DNA of 5,517 bases, taken from Acidobacteriota bacterium (GTDB taxonomy: Bacteria; Acidobacteriota; Blastocatellia; Pyrinomonadales; Pyrinomonadaceae). The stretch lies in contig JAOTWT010000237.1 of assembly GCA_029862725.1 (NCBI GenBank), forward strand, positions 1-5,517, given 5' to 3'. A program made the position numbers and the translations under genes. The notes beneath the pieces were generated by a model. That model ran no database searches, was not told the origin of the DNA, and saw only the letters and a list, made by a program, of their open reading frames with translations. Each line of letters begins with the position of its first letter. Positions within the stretch are counted from its first letter, which is position 1. This document shows, piece by piece, positions 1 to 5,517 of this stretch.

Positions 1-299
1 GTGTTGGTGAGTAATGGCCACTAATGATCAATTGCGCATAGAAGGATCAATGCTAGCACACGTGATTCCGGCACTTTTGATGAGAAGTGACCATATGAAG
101 CTACAACGGAGACGGACTCGCAATCATGGGGTATTCGATCCCATTTCGCGACACCAATAGAGTCAATAGTTTTAGGCTGACATATCGAGGCGCACTTTCT
201 CCTTTTTCAAAGTAAGAGCAACCCAGTCAATTCGAGTCCATACGCTGACGGGCAAAAAGCGGCCCAAATCCTGGAATCAAAAACTCAGGCGATTTCTTT
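1..299. other. Intergenic region downstream of the slipin gene, no convincing gene
   Basis: This stretch lies 3' of the slipin gene and I see no supported gene in it. The longest open frame noticed is a 48-codon plus-strand frame from ATG at 14 to TAG at 158-160. It starts MATNDQLRIEG, has no usable ribosome binding site and resembles nothing I know. An imperfect TGGCCA-centred palindrome sits near 11-26. A 5-base-pair inverted repeat (ATGGG/CCCAT, 9-base loop) lies at 126-144. A weak GGGC/GCCC pair near 250-266 is the only hairpin close behind the slipin stop. It is too short, and has no T run, to call a terminator. Confidence 0.5.
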
Positions 300-1118
300 C
301 TACGCAACAGACGGTTCAATTTCATCGGATTGCGCTGGCGGACTCCCGTTCTGCTTGAGGAAAACGCTGAACAAATCAATCGGAACAGGAAAGACGAGGG
401 TCGAATTGTTCTCGCTCCCGACATCAACCAGGGTCTGGAGAAAGCGCATCTGCATTGCCATCGGATGGCCTTCGATCGTCATCGCTGCATCCCGCAGTTT
501 TGCAGAAGCTTGAAACTCACCTTCTGCGTGAATGATTTTCGCACGGCGTTCGCGTTCACTTTCAGCCTGACGTGCCATTGCCCGTTGCATCGAGTCGGGT
601 AAATCGACGTGCTTGACCTCGACCGCCGAAACTTTAATTCCCCAGGGATCGGTCTGGCTGTCAATAACCTCCTGCAGATGCCTGTTTATGCGGTCACGTT
701 CAGACAAGAGCTCGTCAAGTTCCGATTGACCGAGAATACTGCGAAGCGTCGTCTGTGAAAGCTCGTGCGTGGCGTAAAGATAATCCTCGACTTCGAGTAT
801 CGCCTGTTGCGGCTCAATCACTCGAAAATAAACAACCGCGTTAACCTTGACCGTGACGTTGTCCCGCGTAATGACATCCTGCGACGGCACGTCGTTGACA
901 CGAATCCGCAGGCTGACCCTCTCCATACGGTCAATCGGGTAAAAGACAAGTATTATCCCGGGACCCTTCGGTTTTTCCAGCACGCGCCCCAAACGGAATA
1001 CCACAGCGCGTTCATATTCATAAATAAACCGGATGCAGCTCAATATATAAAGAACGACGATTCCGATAATGATCCCGGCTACTGCCAAAGCGTTTAATTC
1101 CATACCGTTGATTTCCAT
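300..1118 (-). CDS. Slipin / stomatin-family SPFH (band 7) membrane protein
   Basis: A 272-residue slipin, the usual length for prokaryotic stomatins. Residues about 9-32 form one hydrophobic membrane anchor. It is followed by the family signature ERAVVFRLGR (36-45) and a GPG turn (52-54). The SPFH core has QDVITRDNVTVKVNAVVYF (80-98), TTLRSILGQSELDELLSERD (123-142) and WGIKV..VEVKHVDLP (159-174). A charged helix rich in A, E and R (about 178-215, including ARQAESERERRAKIIHAEGE) should form the coiled coil used in oligomerisation. The C-terminal hydrophobic segment STLVFPVPIDLFSVF (239-253) matches the region that NfeD proteases cleave in archaeal stomatin. The ATG at 1118 is chosen because a strong GGGGGAG site lies 9 bases upstream; M6 is a weaker alternative. 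The gene starts 3 bases after nfeD and ends with TAG. Known homologues are membrane scaffolds affecting membrane-protein quality control or lipid domains. The family call is very secure; the exact cellular role is inferred. Confidence 0.96.
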   Translation of the reverse strand: MEINGMELNALAVAGIIIGIVVLYILSCIRFIYEYERAVVFRLGRVLEKPKGPGIILVFYPIDRMERVSLRIRVNDVPSQDVITRDNVTVKVNAVVYFRVIEPQQAILEVEDYLYATHELSQTTLRSILGQSELDELLSERDRINRHLQEVIDSQTDPWGIKVSAVEVKHVDLPDSMQRAMARQAESERERRAKIIHAEGEFQASAKLRDAAMTIEGHPMAMQMRFLQTLVDVGSENNSTLVFPVPIDLFSVFLKQNGSPPAQSDEIEPSVA

Positions 1119-1121
1119 GAT

Positions 1122-2549
1122 TCATTTCTCCCCCGACGTCGCCTCCGTCGTACGCACCGCGAGCATGAGCCCGTCGCGGCTTTCAACTACCAACTCCTCG
1201 CTCTTCTCAACCGGTGTTCTGCTGACGGCATTCCACCATTCGCCGTGATAGCGCACCCGACCGTGATAGAGACCGCCGTCCGGGCGAAAATCTTCGTCCG
1301 CAACGGCTTTGCTCCCCGCCACCGCTTCACTTCCGGTTTGCGGCGGATTCAGATGGGTCTTGATGATGGCGCCGACAAGAAAAAAGCTGATCACCGCCGT
1401 CGCCAGGGAAACGGGAAGGATCGCCCAAAGCGGAACTCTCATAAACCCGGTCGGCGATTCGACGAGCATCAGTCCGCCGATAATCAGACATATTGCGCCC
1501 CCGATGGATAGAAATCCATAGCTGACGACAAACGCCTCGGCCACGAACATCGCCAGCGCGATCACGATCAAAGCCAGCCCGACATAGCTGATCGGCAAAA
1601 CCGCCATGGCGAAAAAGCCGAGCACCAGGCAAATCACTCCAATTGTTCCCGCGACGCCCCAGCCCGGCGTGTAAAATTCAAACAGGATCCCGTAAAACCC
1701 AAAGATCAGCAGGAGGAATGCCAGCGTCGGATTTGCGATCGCCGCCAAAACCCGCTCGCCCCACCACATTTCGAGGGTCTGCACTGAAGCTCCGGTAACC
1801 TGTAATTTTGCTTTGCCCTGCTCAAGTTGTACCTCGCGGCCTTCGATCCGCGCGAGAAGCTCATTAAGATCTTTTGCCACAAAATCCACCGCGCCTGCCT
1901 TGACTGCCTCGGTCGCTGTCACAGAAATGCTGTCTTTTACAGCCCGTTCCGCCCAGTCCGCGTTTCTTCCGCGCAATTCAGCCAGGGAGCGCGCCCAGGC
2001 GACTGTATCATTCAGGATCTTGTCCTCCATAGGTGTCGTGGTGCGTGCATTGTTTTGGTCGTCTTTTTTATCGCCGGATTGTTTTTCCGGTTGCCTTTCT
2101 GCAGGTTGTGGCGGCTGCGAACCCGGCAGTCCGCCGATCTGAACGGGATGAGCCGCGCCGATATTTGTCCCCGGCGCCATTACCGCAATATGCGACGACA
2201 TCGTTATAAACACCCCCGCCGATGCCGCCCTTGCTCCAGTCGGTGCAACATAGACAATGACCGGAACTTTGCTGTGCAGAATTGCTTTAACCATCTCGCG
2301 GGTGGAATCGACAAGCCCTCCCGGAGTGTCAAGCATGATAATCAGACATTTTGCCTGTTGCTTTTCCGCCTCGCGGATGGCTCGCGCAATGAAACGCGCT
2401 GTTACCGGCGTAATGGCCTCGTTATTGAGACGGAGCTGTACGACCCTCGGCGTTTCCGGGGGTGGATTCAAAGCGGTTCGGACCGGGTCGTTAGCGAAAA
2501 CCAATGCTAACAACAGCACAGCTATTGAAATTAAGGATCTTTTAGTCAT
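1122..2549 (-). CDS. nfeD: NfeD-family membrane-bound serine protease (ClpP-class), long form
   Basis: A 475-residue long-form NfeD (NfeD1b type). Residues 1-20 are a signal sequence or N-terminal anchor. Residues about 35-235 are a ClpP/crotonase-like serine protease domain. It has LIIMLDTPGGLVD (69-81), where the GG forms the oxyanion region, and ARAASAG (106-112) with the expected nucleophile Ser110. The expected general base is Lys177 in EDKILNDTVAWARSLA, by comparison with the Ser-Lys dyad of Pyrococcus PH1510. A Q/P/K/D-rich insert (about 138-172) separates the two catalytic residues. Four or five membrane helices follow (about 266-397). A C-terminal OB-fold NfeD domain (about 420-468, with GRVRYHGEWWNAVS) ends the protein. 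The glycine usual in the next OB-fold loop is replaced in EKSEELVV. The ATG at 2549 is chosen for the signal sequence; it has only a poor ribosome binding site. The protein is expected to process the downstream slipin, but that is inferred from homologues. Confidence 0.96.
   Translation of the reverse strand: MTKRSLISIAVLLLALVFANDPVRTALNPPPETPRVVQLRLNNEAITPVTARFIARAIREAEKQQAKCLIIMLDTPGGLVDSTREMVKAILHSKVPVIVYVAPTGARAASAGVFITMSSHIAVMAPGTNIGAAHPVQIGGLPGSQPPQPAERQPEKQSGDKKDDQNNARTTTPMEDKILNDTVAWARSLAELRGRNADWAERAVKDSISVTATEAVKAGAVDFVAKDLNELLARIEGREVQLEQGKAKLQVTGASVQTLEMWWGERVLAAIANPTLAFLLLIFGFYGILFEFYTPGWGVAGTIGVICLVLGFFAMAVLPISYVGLALIVIALAMFVAEAFVVSYGFLSIGGAICLIIGGLMLVESPTGFMRVPLWAILPVSLATAVISFFLVGAIIKTHLNPPQTGSEAVAGSKAVADEDFRPDGGLYHGRVRYHGEWWNAVSRTPVEKSEELVVESRDGLMLAVRTTEATSGEK
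1128..1134 (-). promoter_or_regulatory. Ribosome binding site of the slipin gene, inside nfeD
   Basis: On the minus strand this reads GGGGGAG, a strong Shine-Dalgarno match 9 bases before the slipin ATG. It lies within the last sense codons of nfeD (S-G-E-K), so ribosomes finishing nfeD cover it. That arrangement suits translational coupling of the pair. Confidence 0.8.
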
Positions 2550-2686
2550 CGGCTCAATTCCGCTGCCGTGAAATCGGCGGTCTGGATTGCCATTGATTGT
2601 CCTAAAGACGCCTTGTTCATTCTATCCCGACGATTCCGGTCAGGGGATAATCTGTACCTGCACAGGCCTAATGCCGAAAAAAGGCT

Positions 2687-2932
2687 ATGAAAGACGGAGC
2701 AACGAATTCTAAAAAGTCTTCGTTTGATACTCTTTTTGGCGAATTGGTGCCGTCTTTTAGTATTTAAGAGCAAAATCCATGCCGACTGGAGTCCTTTGAT
2801 AACAAGCGTTCTATTGATTGGACTTTTAAGATTTTTTGGGATGAGTGTTTAAGCCGATTGCAGGCCAATCGCGAGGATTTCCGCACCAGTGAGGCAAAAC
2901 TTTGTGGATTACCTGGAGGGGAGATTGTTTAG
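2687..2932 (+). pseudogene. Possible small gene broken by an in-frame stop, unknown function
   Basis: On the plus strand an ATG at 2687 opens a 26-codon frame (MKDGATNSKKSSFDTLFGEL and on) that ends at TAA 2765-2767. The same frame then stays open for 54 more codons up to TAG 2930-2932. The second part has a mixed, protein-like composition, for example SIDWTFKIFWDECLSRLQAN followed by REDFRTSEAKLCGLPGGEIV. Read as one unit it would give a protein of about 81 residues with a single nonsense codon. It is the only plus-strand coding candidate in the window, and it sits in the largest gap. The ribosome binding site is poor: AAGG is only 2-3 bases before the ATG. I do not recognise the family. It may be the remnant of a decayed gene, or simply a chance open frame. 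Confidence 0.3.
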
Positions 2933-2983
2933 GTATAAGCAATGTTAATAGAAAGAGAGGTTACGATAGCCAATCTTTATTGA

Positions 2984-3112
2984 TTAAGGGTCGGCTTTAT
3001 ATTCCTGATGGCTTTTGCGGTTCGACGGTAGTCGTTCTCTCGGCGTGTTGAACACGACCAGCTCGCCATTGATATTTCTCTCGTCAATAGCGCAAACGGA
3101 TATGCAACGCTT
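2984..3112 (-). other. Open stretch in frame after the stop of the second paralog
   Basis: Directly after the TAA (3113-3115) of the second paralog, 42 sense codons follow in the same frame until the next TAA at 2984-2986. The product would include NINGELVVFNTPRERLP and end SHQEYKADP, polar and protein-like. In another minus-strand frame, an ATG at 3069 opens a 30-codon frame (MASWSCSTRRENDYRR and on, stop at 2977-2979) with a GAGAG motif 8 bases upstream. Either frame could be a tiny gene, a lost C-terminal extension or a piece of a dispersed repeat. Chance remains quite possible for stretches this short. Confidence 0.2.
3044..3056. repeat. 13-base perfect palindrome CGTGTT-G-AACACG
   Basis: Two 6-base arms are perfectly inverted around one central base. 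A second arm pair GTCGT (3031-3035) and ACGAC (3054-3058) overlaps it, so an alternative fold exists. The symmetry resembles an operator half-site pair, but I do not recognise a regulator for it, and it lies 3' of the paralog gene rather than in front of a gene start. Confidence 0.35.
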
Positions 3113-3883
3113 TTATTCCTTCTTTTTTAATTGCGGGGGAACGAAAAGTTGCGGGTCGGGTGCGGTATTCGTGCCGGTGAGGGAAATCATTTCATATGTG
3201 ACCGCCCCCTCGCCGGTCACGGCCCATTTTGGAACCCGTAGATTTCCAAATCGTTTCATCGGGCCAAACATATATTTGTATTGAGTTGTTGCCCAGACAA
3301 GCGGTTCTTTTCTGGCATTAAGCATTATCCAGCCGTGGAGTTTGCCGTCCTCTCCATAGAATTCAAGCCGGGGCCGGTTCCCTATTTCCGTTTTTCCAAA
3401 TCGAGTCTCATAGCTGGAATCTCCCGTCGCGACAGCCCGCGCGATGCGATAAATACTATAGGGTGCGCGTTCCATCGCGTTCTGAAACGATTCTTCACTG
3501 GCGTAAGAGAATTGTCCGTTAACAATATTCCAGTACTTGTGTTCGGGGCTGTAAGCCCTGATGCGATGGTAGATCTCGCTCTTCATTTCTACCCATGACC
3601 GTGGGCCCGTTAGATCGAGGATCTCATTTTCGATATATGAGTCGATACGATTCCAAATAAACCATTCATGAACAAAATGAACGGTCTTTAGCTCTGCCCA
3701 TATCGCTTTGCCGCCCATCGTCTCGACCATCGCCTCTGCTTCGGCAACCGCTTGCGGTTCTCCCCGAACTCCTTGTTGTCCGCCTTGAGCCAAACCAGGA
3801 TGAACCAGTACAAAAATCGTTCCGATCAAAAACAACAATTCTCTTGTTCTCAAAATAATACTCGGTGTTCCTATTTTGTTCAT
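3113..3883 (-). CDS. Secreted protein of unknown function, second tandem paralog
   Basis: Encodes about 256 residues; numbering here counts from the upstream ATG at 3886. A basic N-terminus, a hydrophobic core (about 17-29) and the likely signal peptidase I site GLA|QGG (31-36) predict export to the periplasm or outside. There is no lipobox cysteine. The mature part opens with a helix ending in MGGKAIWAELKTVHFVHEW (57-75), then IENEILDLTGPRSWV (85-99). Aromatic beta-like segments follow, including LEFYGEDGKLHGWIMLNARK (174-193), and it ends LFVPPQLKKKE. The GG..W..L..V.F opening recalls LolA-like or DUF6503-type periplasmic domains, but I cannot assign it. The second ATG (3883) is preferred because GAGGTG lies 4 bases before it and only 1 base before the first ATG. 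By hand alignment it is about 63% identical to its upstream neighbour (158 of 250). The two were probably produced by tandem duplication and are probably co-transcribed. Confidence 0.88.
   Translation of the reverse strand: MNKIGTPSIILRTRELLFLIGTIFVLVHPGLAQGGQQGVRGEPQAVAEAEAMVETMGGKAIWAELKTVHFVHEWFIWNRIDSYIENEILDLTGPRSWVEMKSEIYHRIRAYSPEHKYWNIVNGQFSYASEESFQNAMERAPYSIYRIARAVATGDSSYETRFGKTEIGNRPRLEFYGEDGKLHGWIMLNARKEPLVWATTQYKYMFGPMKRFGNLRVPKWAVTGEGAVTYEMISLTGTNTAPDPQLFVPPQLKKKE
3661..3747. repeat. Near-identical 87-base block shared by the paralogs, copy 1
   Basis: This block pairs with 4481-4567 at a constant offset of 820 bases. By hand comparison only two bases differ (3695/4515 and 3722/4542), both silent third-codon positions. 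The adjoining 70 bases (3591-3660) differ at 18 positions and the 49 bases on the other side (3748-3796) at 9. It covers residues 48-75 of the protein. Confidence 0.85.
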
Positions 3884-3887
3884 CATT

Positions 3888-3893
3888 CACCTC
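3888..3893 (-). promoter_or_regulatory. Ribosome binding site of the second paralog
   Basis: The minus strand reads GAGGTG. It is 4 bases before the ATG at 3883 and 1 base before the ATG at 3886, so it favours the inner start. The motif context GAGGTG-ATGAT is shared with the upstream paralog, so the leader was duplicated together with the gene. Confidence 0.65.
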
Positions 3894-3926
3894 AGCCAAA
3901 TTCGTGAACTCCAACGGTTTCAATAC

Positions 3927-4697
3927 TCATTCTTCGTTTTTAATGAACTCGGGCGGAGGTAAAAACAATGATGCATTCGGAGGCTTATTCTCGCCCTTTA
4001 AGGAGATCATCTCATACCGGGTAAACCCGTTTCCGTACACCCCCCATGCCGGCACCCAGAGATTTCCAAATCGCTTCAGCGGCCCAAGCGTATAGCGGTA
4101 ATGCGTAGTCGCCTTAACAATCGGTTCCTTACGGGCATTTAGTATTATCCAGCCGCGCAGGACCCCATCTTTTCCATAAAATTCAAGTTGCCGGGTCTGC
4201 GGGATATCGCCATTTCCAAACCGAATCTCGTAATTCGGATCCTCAACGGCGACGGCCTTGACGAGCCTATAGAAATTAAAAGGTGCTCTTTCGATTGAAT
4301 CGCGGAATGTTTGCTCGTCCGCATACGCAAATTTCCCGTCACGAATGGACCAATATTTGCCCTCGGGGCTATAAGACCGTATTTGCCGGTGGATCTCACT
4401 TTTTCTGTCGACCCATGACCTGGGTCCTGTAAGGTCAAGTATCTCATTCTCGATATAAGTATCGATTCGGTTCCATGGATACCATTCATGAACAAAATGA
4501 ACGGTCTTTAGCTCCGCCCATATCGCTTTGCCGCCCATCGTTTCGACCATCGCCTCTGCTTCGGCAATGGCTTGTGGCTCTCCCCGAACCCCCGGTTGTC
4601 CGCCTTGAGCAAGACCGGCCTCGAACAGCAGCAAAACGATGGCGATCAGAATCAACGGTTCTTTTCTTCTTGACATGGTAATGGTTAGCTTTGACAT
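3927..4697 (-). CDS. Secreted protein of unknown function, first tandem paralog
   Basis: Encodes about 256 residues; numbering here counts from the upstream ATG at 4706, to match the other paralog. The N-terminus MSRRKEPLILIAIVLLL leads to a cleavage site GLA|QGG (31-36), predicting a secreted or periplasmic protein. Conserved blocks shared with the paralog are EAMVETMGGKAIWAELKTVH (51-70), FVHEW (71-75), IENEILDLTGPRSWV (85-99), YSPE.KYW (112-119), LEFYG (174-178), GWI.LNARKEP (185-195), KRFGNL.VP (211-219) and YEMISL (231-236). The invariant tryptophans, glycines and charged residues suggest one folded domain rather than a linker. The ATG at 4697 is preferred because GAGGTGG lies 9 bases upstream. 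The ATG at 4706 touches that motif, and a third ATG at 4676 has no such site. The gene is the first of the tandem pair, and its TGA (3927-3929) is 43 bases from the next start. Function unknown. Confidence 0.88.
   Translation of the reverse strand: MSKLTITMSRRKEPLILIAIVLLLFEAGLAQGGQPGVRGEPQAIAEAEAMVETMGGKAIWAELKTVHFVHEWYPWNRIDTYIENEILDLTGPRSWVDRKSEIHRQIRSYSPEGKYWSIRDGKFAYADEQTFRDSIERAPFNFYRLVKAVAVEDPNYEIRFGNGDIPQTRQLEFYGKDGVLRGWIILNARKEPIVKATTHYRYTLGPLKRFGNLWVPAWGVYGNGFTRYEMISLKGENKPPNASLFLPPPEFIKNEE
4481..4567. repeat. Near-identical 87-base block shared by the paralogs, copy 2
   Basis: Partner of 3661-3747, with two silent differences over the whole block. It encodes residues 48-75 of the upstream paralog, the segment that ends in VHFVHEW. 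Confidence 0.85.
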
Positions 4698-4706
4698 ATT
4701 TATCAT

Positions 4707-4713
4707 CCACCTC
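4707..4713 (-). promoter_or_regulatory. Ribosome binding site of the first paralog
   Basis: The minus strand reads GAGGTGG, a good Shine-Dalgarno sequence 9 bases before the ATG at 4697. It directly abuts the ATG at 4706, which is therefore an unlikely start. Confidence 0.7.
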
Positions 4714-4800
4714 GTTTGAATCCTGGATAAGCAATCACGTTGATCTTGACGGCCTCATAATAAAGATCGATCCGGAGATAACGCGGCGCAACGACTCGGT

Positions 4801-4816
4801 GAGTGACAATTCACTC
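4801..4816. repeat. Small perfect hairpin GAGTGA-CAAT-TCACTC in the spacer before the paralog pair
   Basis: A 6-base-pair inverted repeat with a 4-base loop lies about 100 bases upstream of the first paralog and about 100 bases after the TPR gene. On the plus strand a short T-containing run follows; on the minus strand no T run follows, so it is a poor terminator for the TPR gene. It could be an operator or leader hairpin. A TATTAT on the minus strand (4757-4762) could serve as a -10 box for the paralog pair, but no -35 box stands at the right distance. Confidence 0.35.
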
Positions 4817-4916
4817 GTTTGTTAACTTTCCCCGCGGGATAGATTTATCGATCGTCGTTAGTTCTTGATATCGCGGCCGTCAGCTATCCGAACGCACAAC
4901 CGGCCCGCCCGGATCC

Positions 4917-5517
4917 CTATCTCCCTTCAATTTTTGCCAAAAGCTCCCGGGCCAAGGGTGATCGTAGCGCTTTCAGTTTTTCATACTGATGGCGGGCCAT
5001 CGGCTTGTTTTTGAATGCCAGGTAACCCAATCCAAGACCGTAATAACCGCGTTCATTTTTGTCATCGATCGCGATGATCTTCTGAAAAACCGGAATGGCG
5101 ACGTCATATTGTTCGAGCTGCAGATAATTCTCACCCAATTTGCCAAGGGCCTCCAGCCACTTCGGACTCAGTTTCGCCGCTTGTTTCAAATAAGGCAGGG
5201 AAGTCTCGTAATCTCCTTCTCCAAAATAAATGCCGCCCAGGTTGTAGTTGGGTTCCGCATACTTCGTATTTAACCGAATCGCCTCTTCATATCTTTGAAT
5301 CGCGTCCGATCTGCGGTCGGTTCTTTGGTAAATCATCCCCAGATCGTTGTGGGCGGCCGCGTTTTTCGGGGTTAATTTGATGGTTTTTTCAAAGGCCGTT
5401 TGAGCCCCCGCAACATTGCCAAGTTCAGCTAAGCACCCGCCAAGGTAAAAGTGTGCTTCGGCATCCATCGGATTGAGCCGGATTGCCTCGTTAAATGTCT
5501 CGACAGCCTTCCCGCAA
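4917..5517 (-). CDS. TPR-repeat protein, 3' part only (gene runs off the window)
   Basis: The frame is open to the window edge, giving 199 visible C-terminal residues. The true start lies outside. The ATG at 5468 is internal, because the sequence upstream of it (GKAVETFNEAIRLNP) is itself the second helix of a TPR. Four complete 34-residue repeats follow, beginning at MDAEAHFYLGG, KNAAAHNDLGM, KYAEPNYNLGG and KWLEALGKLGE. A last repeat, KNERGYYGLGLGYL, runs into the common C-terminal cap (ARHQYEKLKAL...ARELLAKIEGR). Each repeat has the usual small or aromatic TPR positions and ends in a P/D-type turn (LTP, LNT, LSP, IDD). TPR arrays form a superhelical protein-binding surface, so the likely role is scaffold or partner binding. 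The partner and cellular location cannot be told from this fragment. It ends in TAG, 220 bases before the tandem paralogs. Confidence 0.93.
   Translation of the reverse strand, partial: CGKAVETFNEAIRLNPMDAEAHFYLGGCLAELGNVAGAQTAFEKTIKLTPKNAAAHNDLGMIYQRTDRRSDAIQRYEEAIRLNTKYAEPNYNLGGIYFGEGDYETSLPYLKQAAKLSPKWLEALGKLGENYLQLEQYDVAIPVFQKIIAIDDKNERGYYGLGLGYLAFKNKPMARHQYEKLKALRSPLARELLAKIEGR

Larger units (their letters stand above)
2550..3112. other. Long intergenic region between nfeD and the second paralog
   Basis: A 563-base region, AT-richer than its neighbours, that should hold the promoter of nfeD-slipin and the end of the paralog transcript. I could not pair a convincing -35 box with a -10 box on the minus strand. 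A plus-strand GATAAT at 2646-2651 lacks a matching -35. The region contains the disrupted plus-strand frame (2687-2932), the minus-strand open stretch 2984-3112 and a 13-base palindrome (3044-3056), each listed separately. No clear rho-independent terminator is visible. Confidence 0.6.

Noticed and set aside
14..160. Plus-strand 48-codon open frame starting MATNDQLRIEG
   Set aside because: No usable ribosome binding site, no recognisable motif and no supporting context. It is short enough to occur by chance.
250..266. GGGC/GCCC hairpin as terminator of the nfeD-slipin operon
   Set aside because: The stem has only 4 base pairs and no T run follows on the minus strand.
1827..2510. Plus-strand 227-codon open frame opposite nfeD
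   Set aside because: It lies wholly antisense to the well-supported nfeD gene and its translation is rich in C, R and H without domain motifs. It is a shadow of nfeD codon use.
2546..2773. Minus-strand 75-codon frame as a full gene ahead of nfeD
   Set aside because: The first two thirds are a random-looking arginine-rich sequence with no clear ribosome binding site. Only the last 24 codons are kept as a weak leader-peptide idea.
3011..3040. GGTTCGA motif that resembles a tRNA T-arm
   Set aside because: No matching acceptor stem, anticodon arm or D-arm could be found around it on either strand.
3015..3284. Plus-strand 89-codon frame overlapping the end of the second paralog
   Set aside because: More than half is antisense to the paralog gene, and the rest competes with the minus-strand open stretch. 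No motif or ribosome binding site supports it.
5466..5468. ATG at 5468 as the start of the TPR gene
   Set aside because: The frame stays open upstream to the window edge and encodes the second helix of a further TPR, so the ATG is internal.

Overview
This is a bacterial chromosomal window of roughly balanced base composition. It carries five protein genes, all read on the minus strand, so the order of transcription runs from the right end to the left. No rRNA, tRNA, CRISPR array, insertion sequence or phage gene was seen. The lineage cannot be fixed from the sequence. The signal peptides, the many-repeat TPR protein and the mix of genes would suit an Acidobacteriota-like or other Gram-negative environmental bacterium, but that is a low-confidence guess.

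Right end (4917-5517): the 3' part of a TPR protein gene that runs off the window. A 220-base spacer with a small perfect hairpin follows. Then come two tandem paralogous genes (3927-4697 and 3113-3883), 40-odd bases apart. They encode secreted or periplasmic proteins of unknown function that align without a gap over about 250 residues.

Middle (2550-3112): a 563-base, visibly AT-richer stretch without a clear intact gene. It holds a plus-strand reading frame that looks like a small gene broken by one stop codon (2687-2932). It also holds an open 42-codon stretch in frame after the stop of the second paralog, with a 13-base palindrome inside.

Left part (300-2549): a classic two-gene operon. 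An NfeD-type membrane serine protease (1122-2549) is followed 3 bases later by a slipin/stomatin-family SPFH protein (300-1118). The slipin ribosome binding site lies inside the last codons of nfeD. By analogy with characterised homologues, the two proteins act together at the cytoplasmic membrane: slipin as an oligomeric scaffold, NfeD as a protease that may cleave the hydrophobic C-terminal part of slipin. The last 299 bases (1-299) hold no convincing gene.

The most notable observation is an 87-base block shared by the two paralogs with only two silent differences, flanked by clearly diverged sequence on both sides. It looks like a short gene-conversion tract or a site of constraint below the protein level. 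Nothing here amounts to a clear new multi-gene system.
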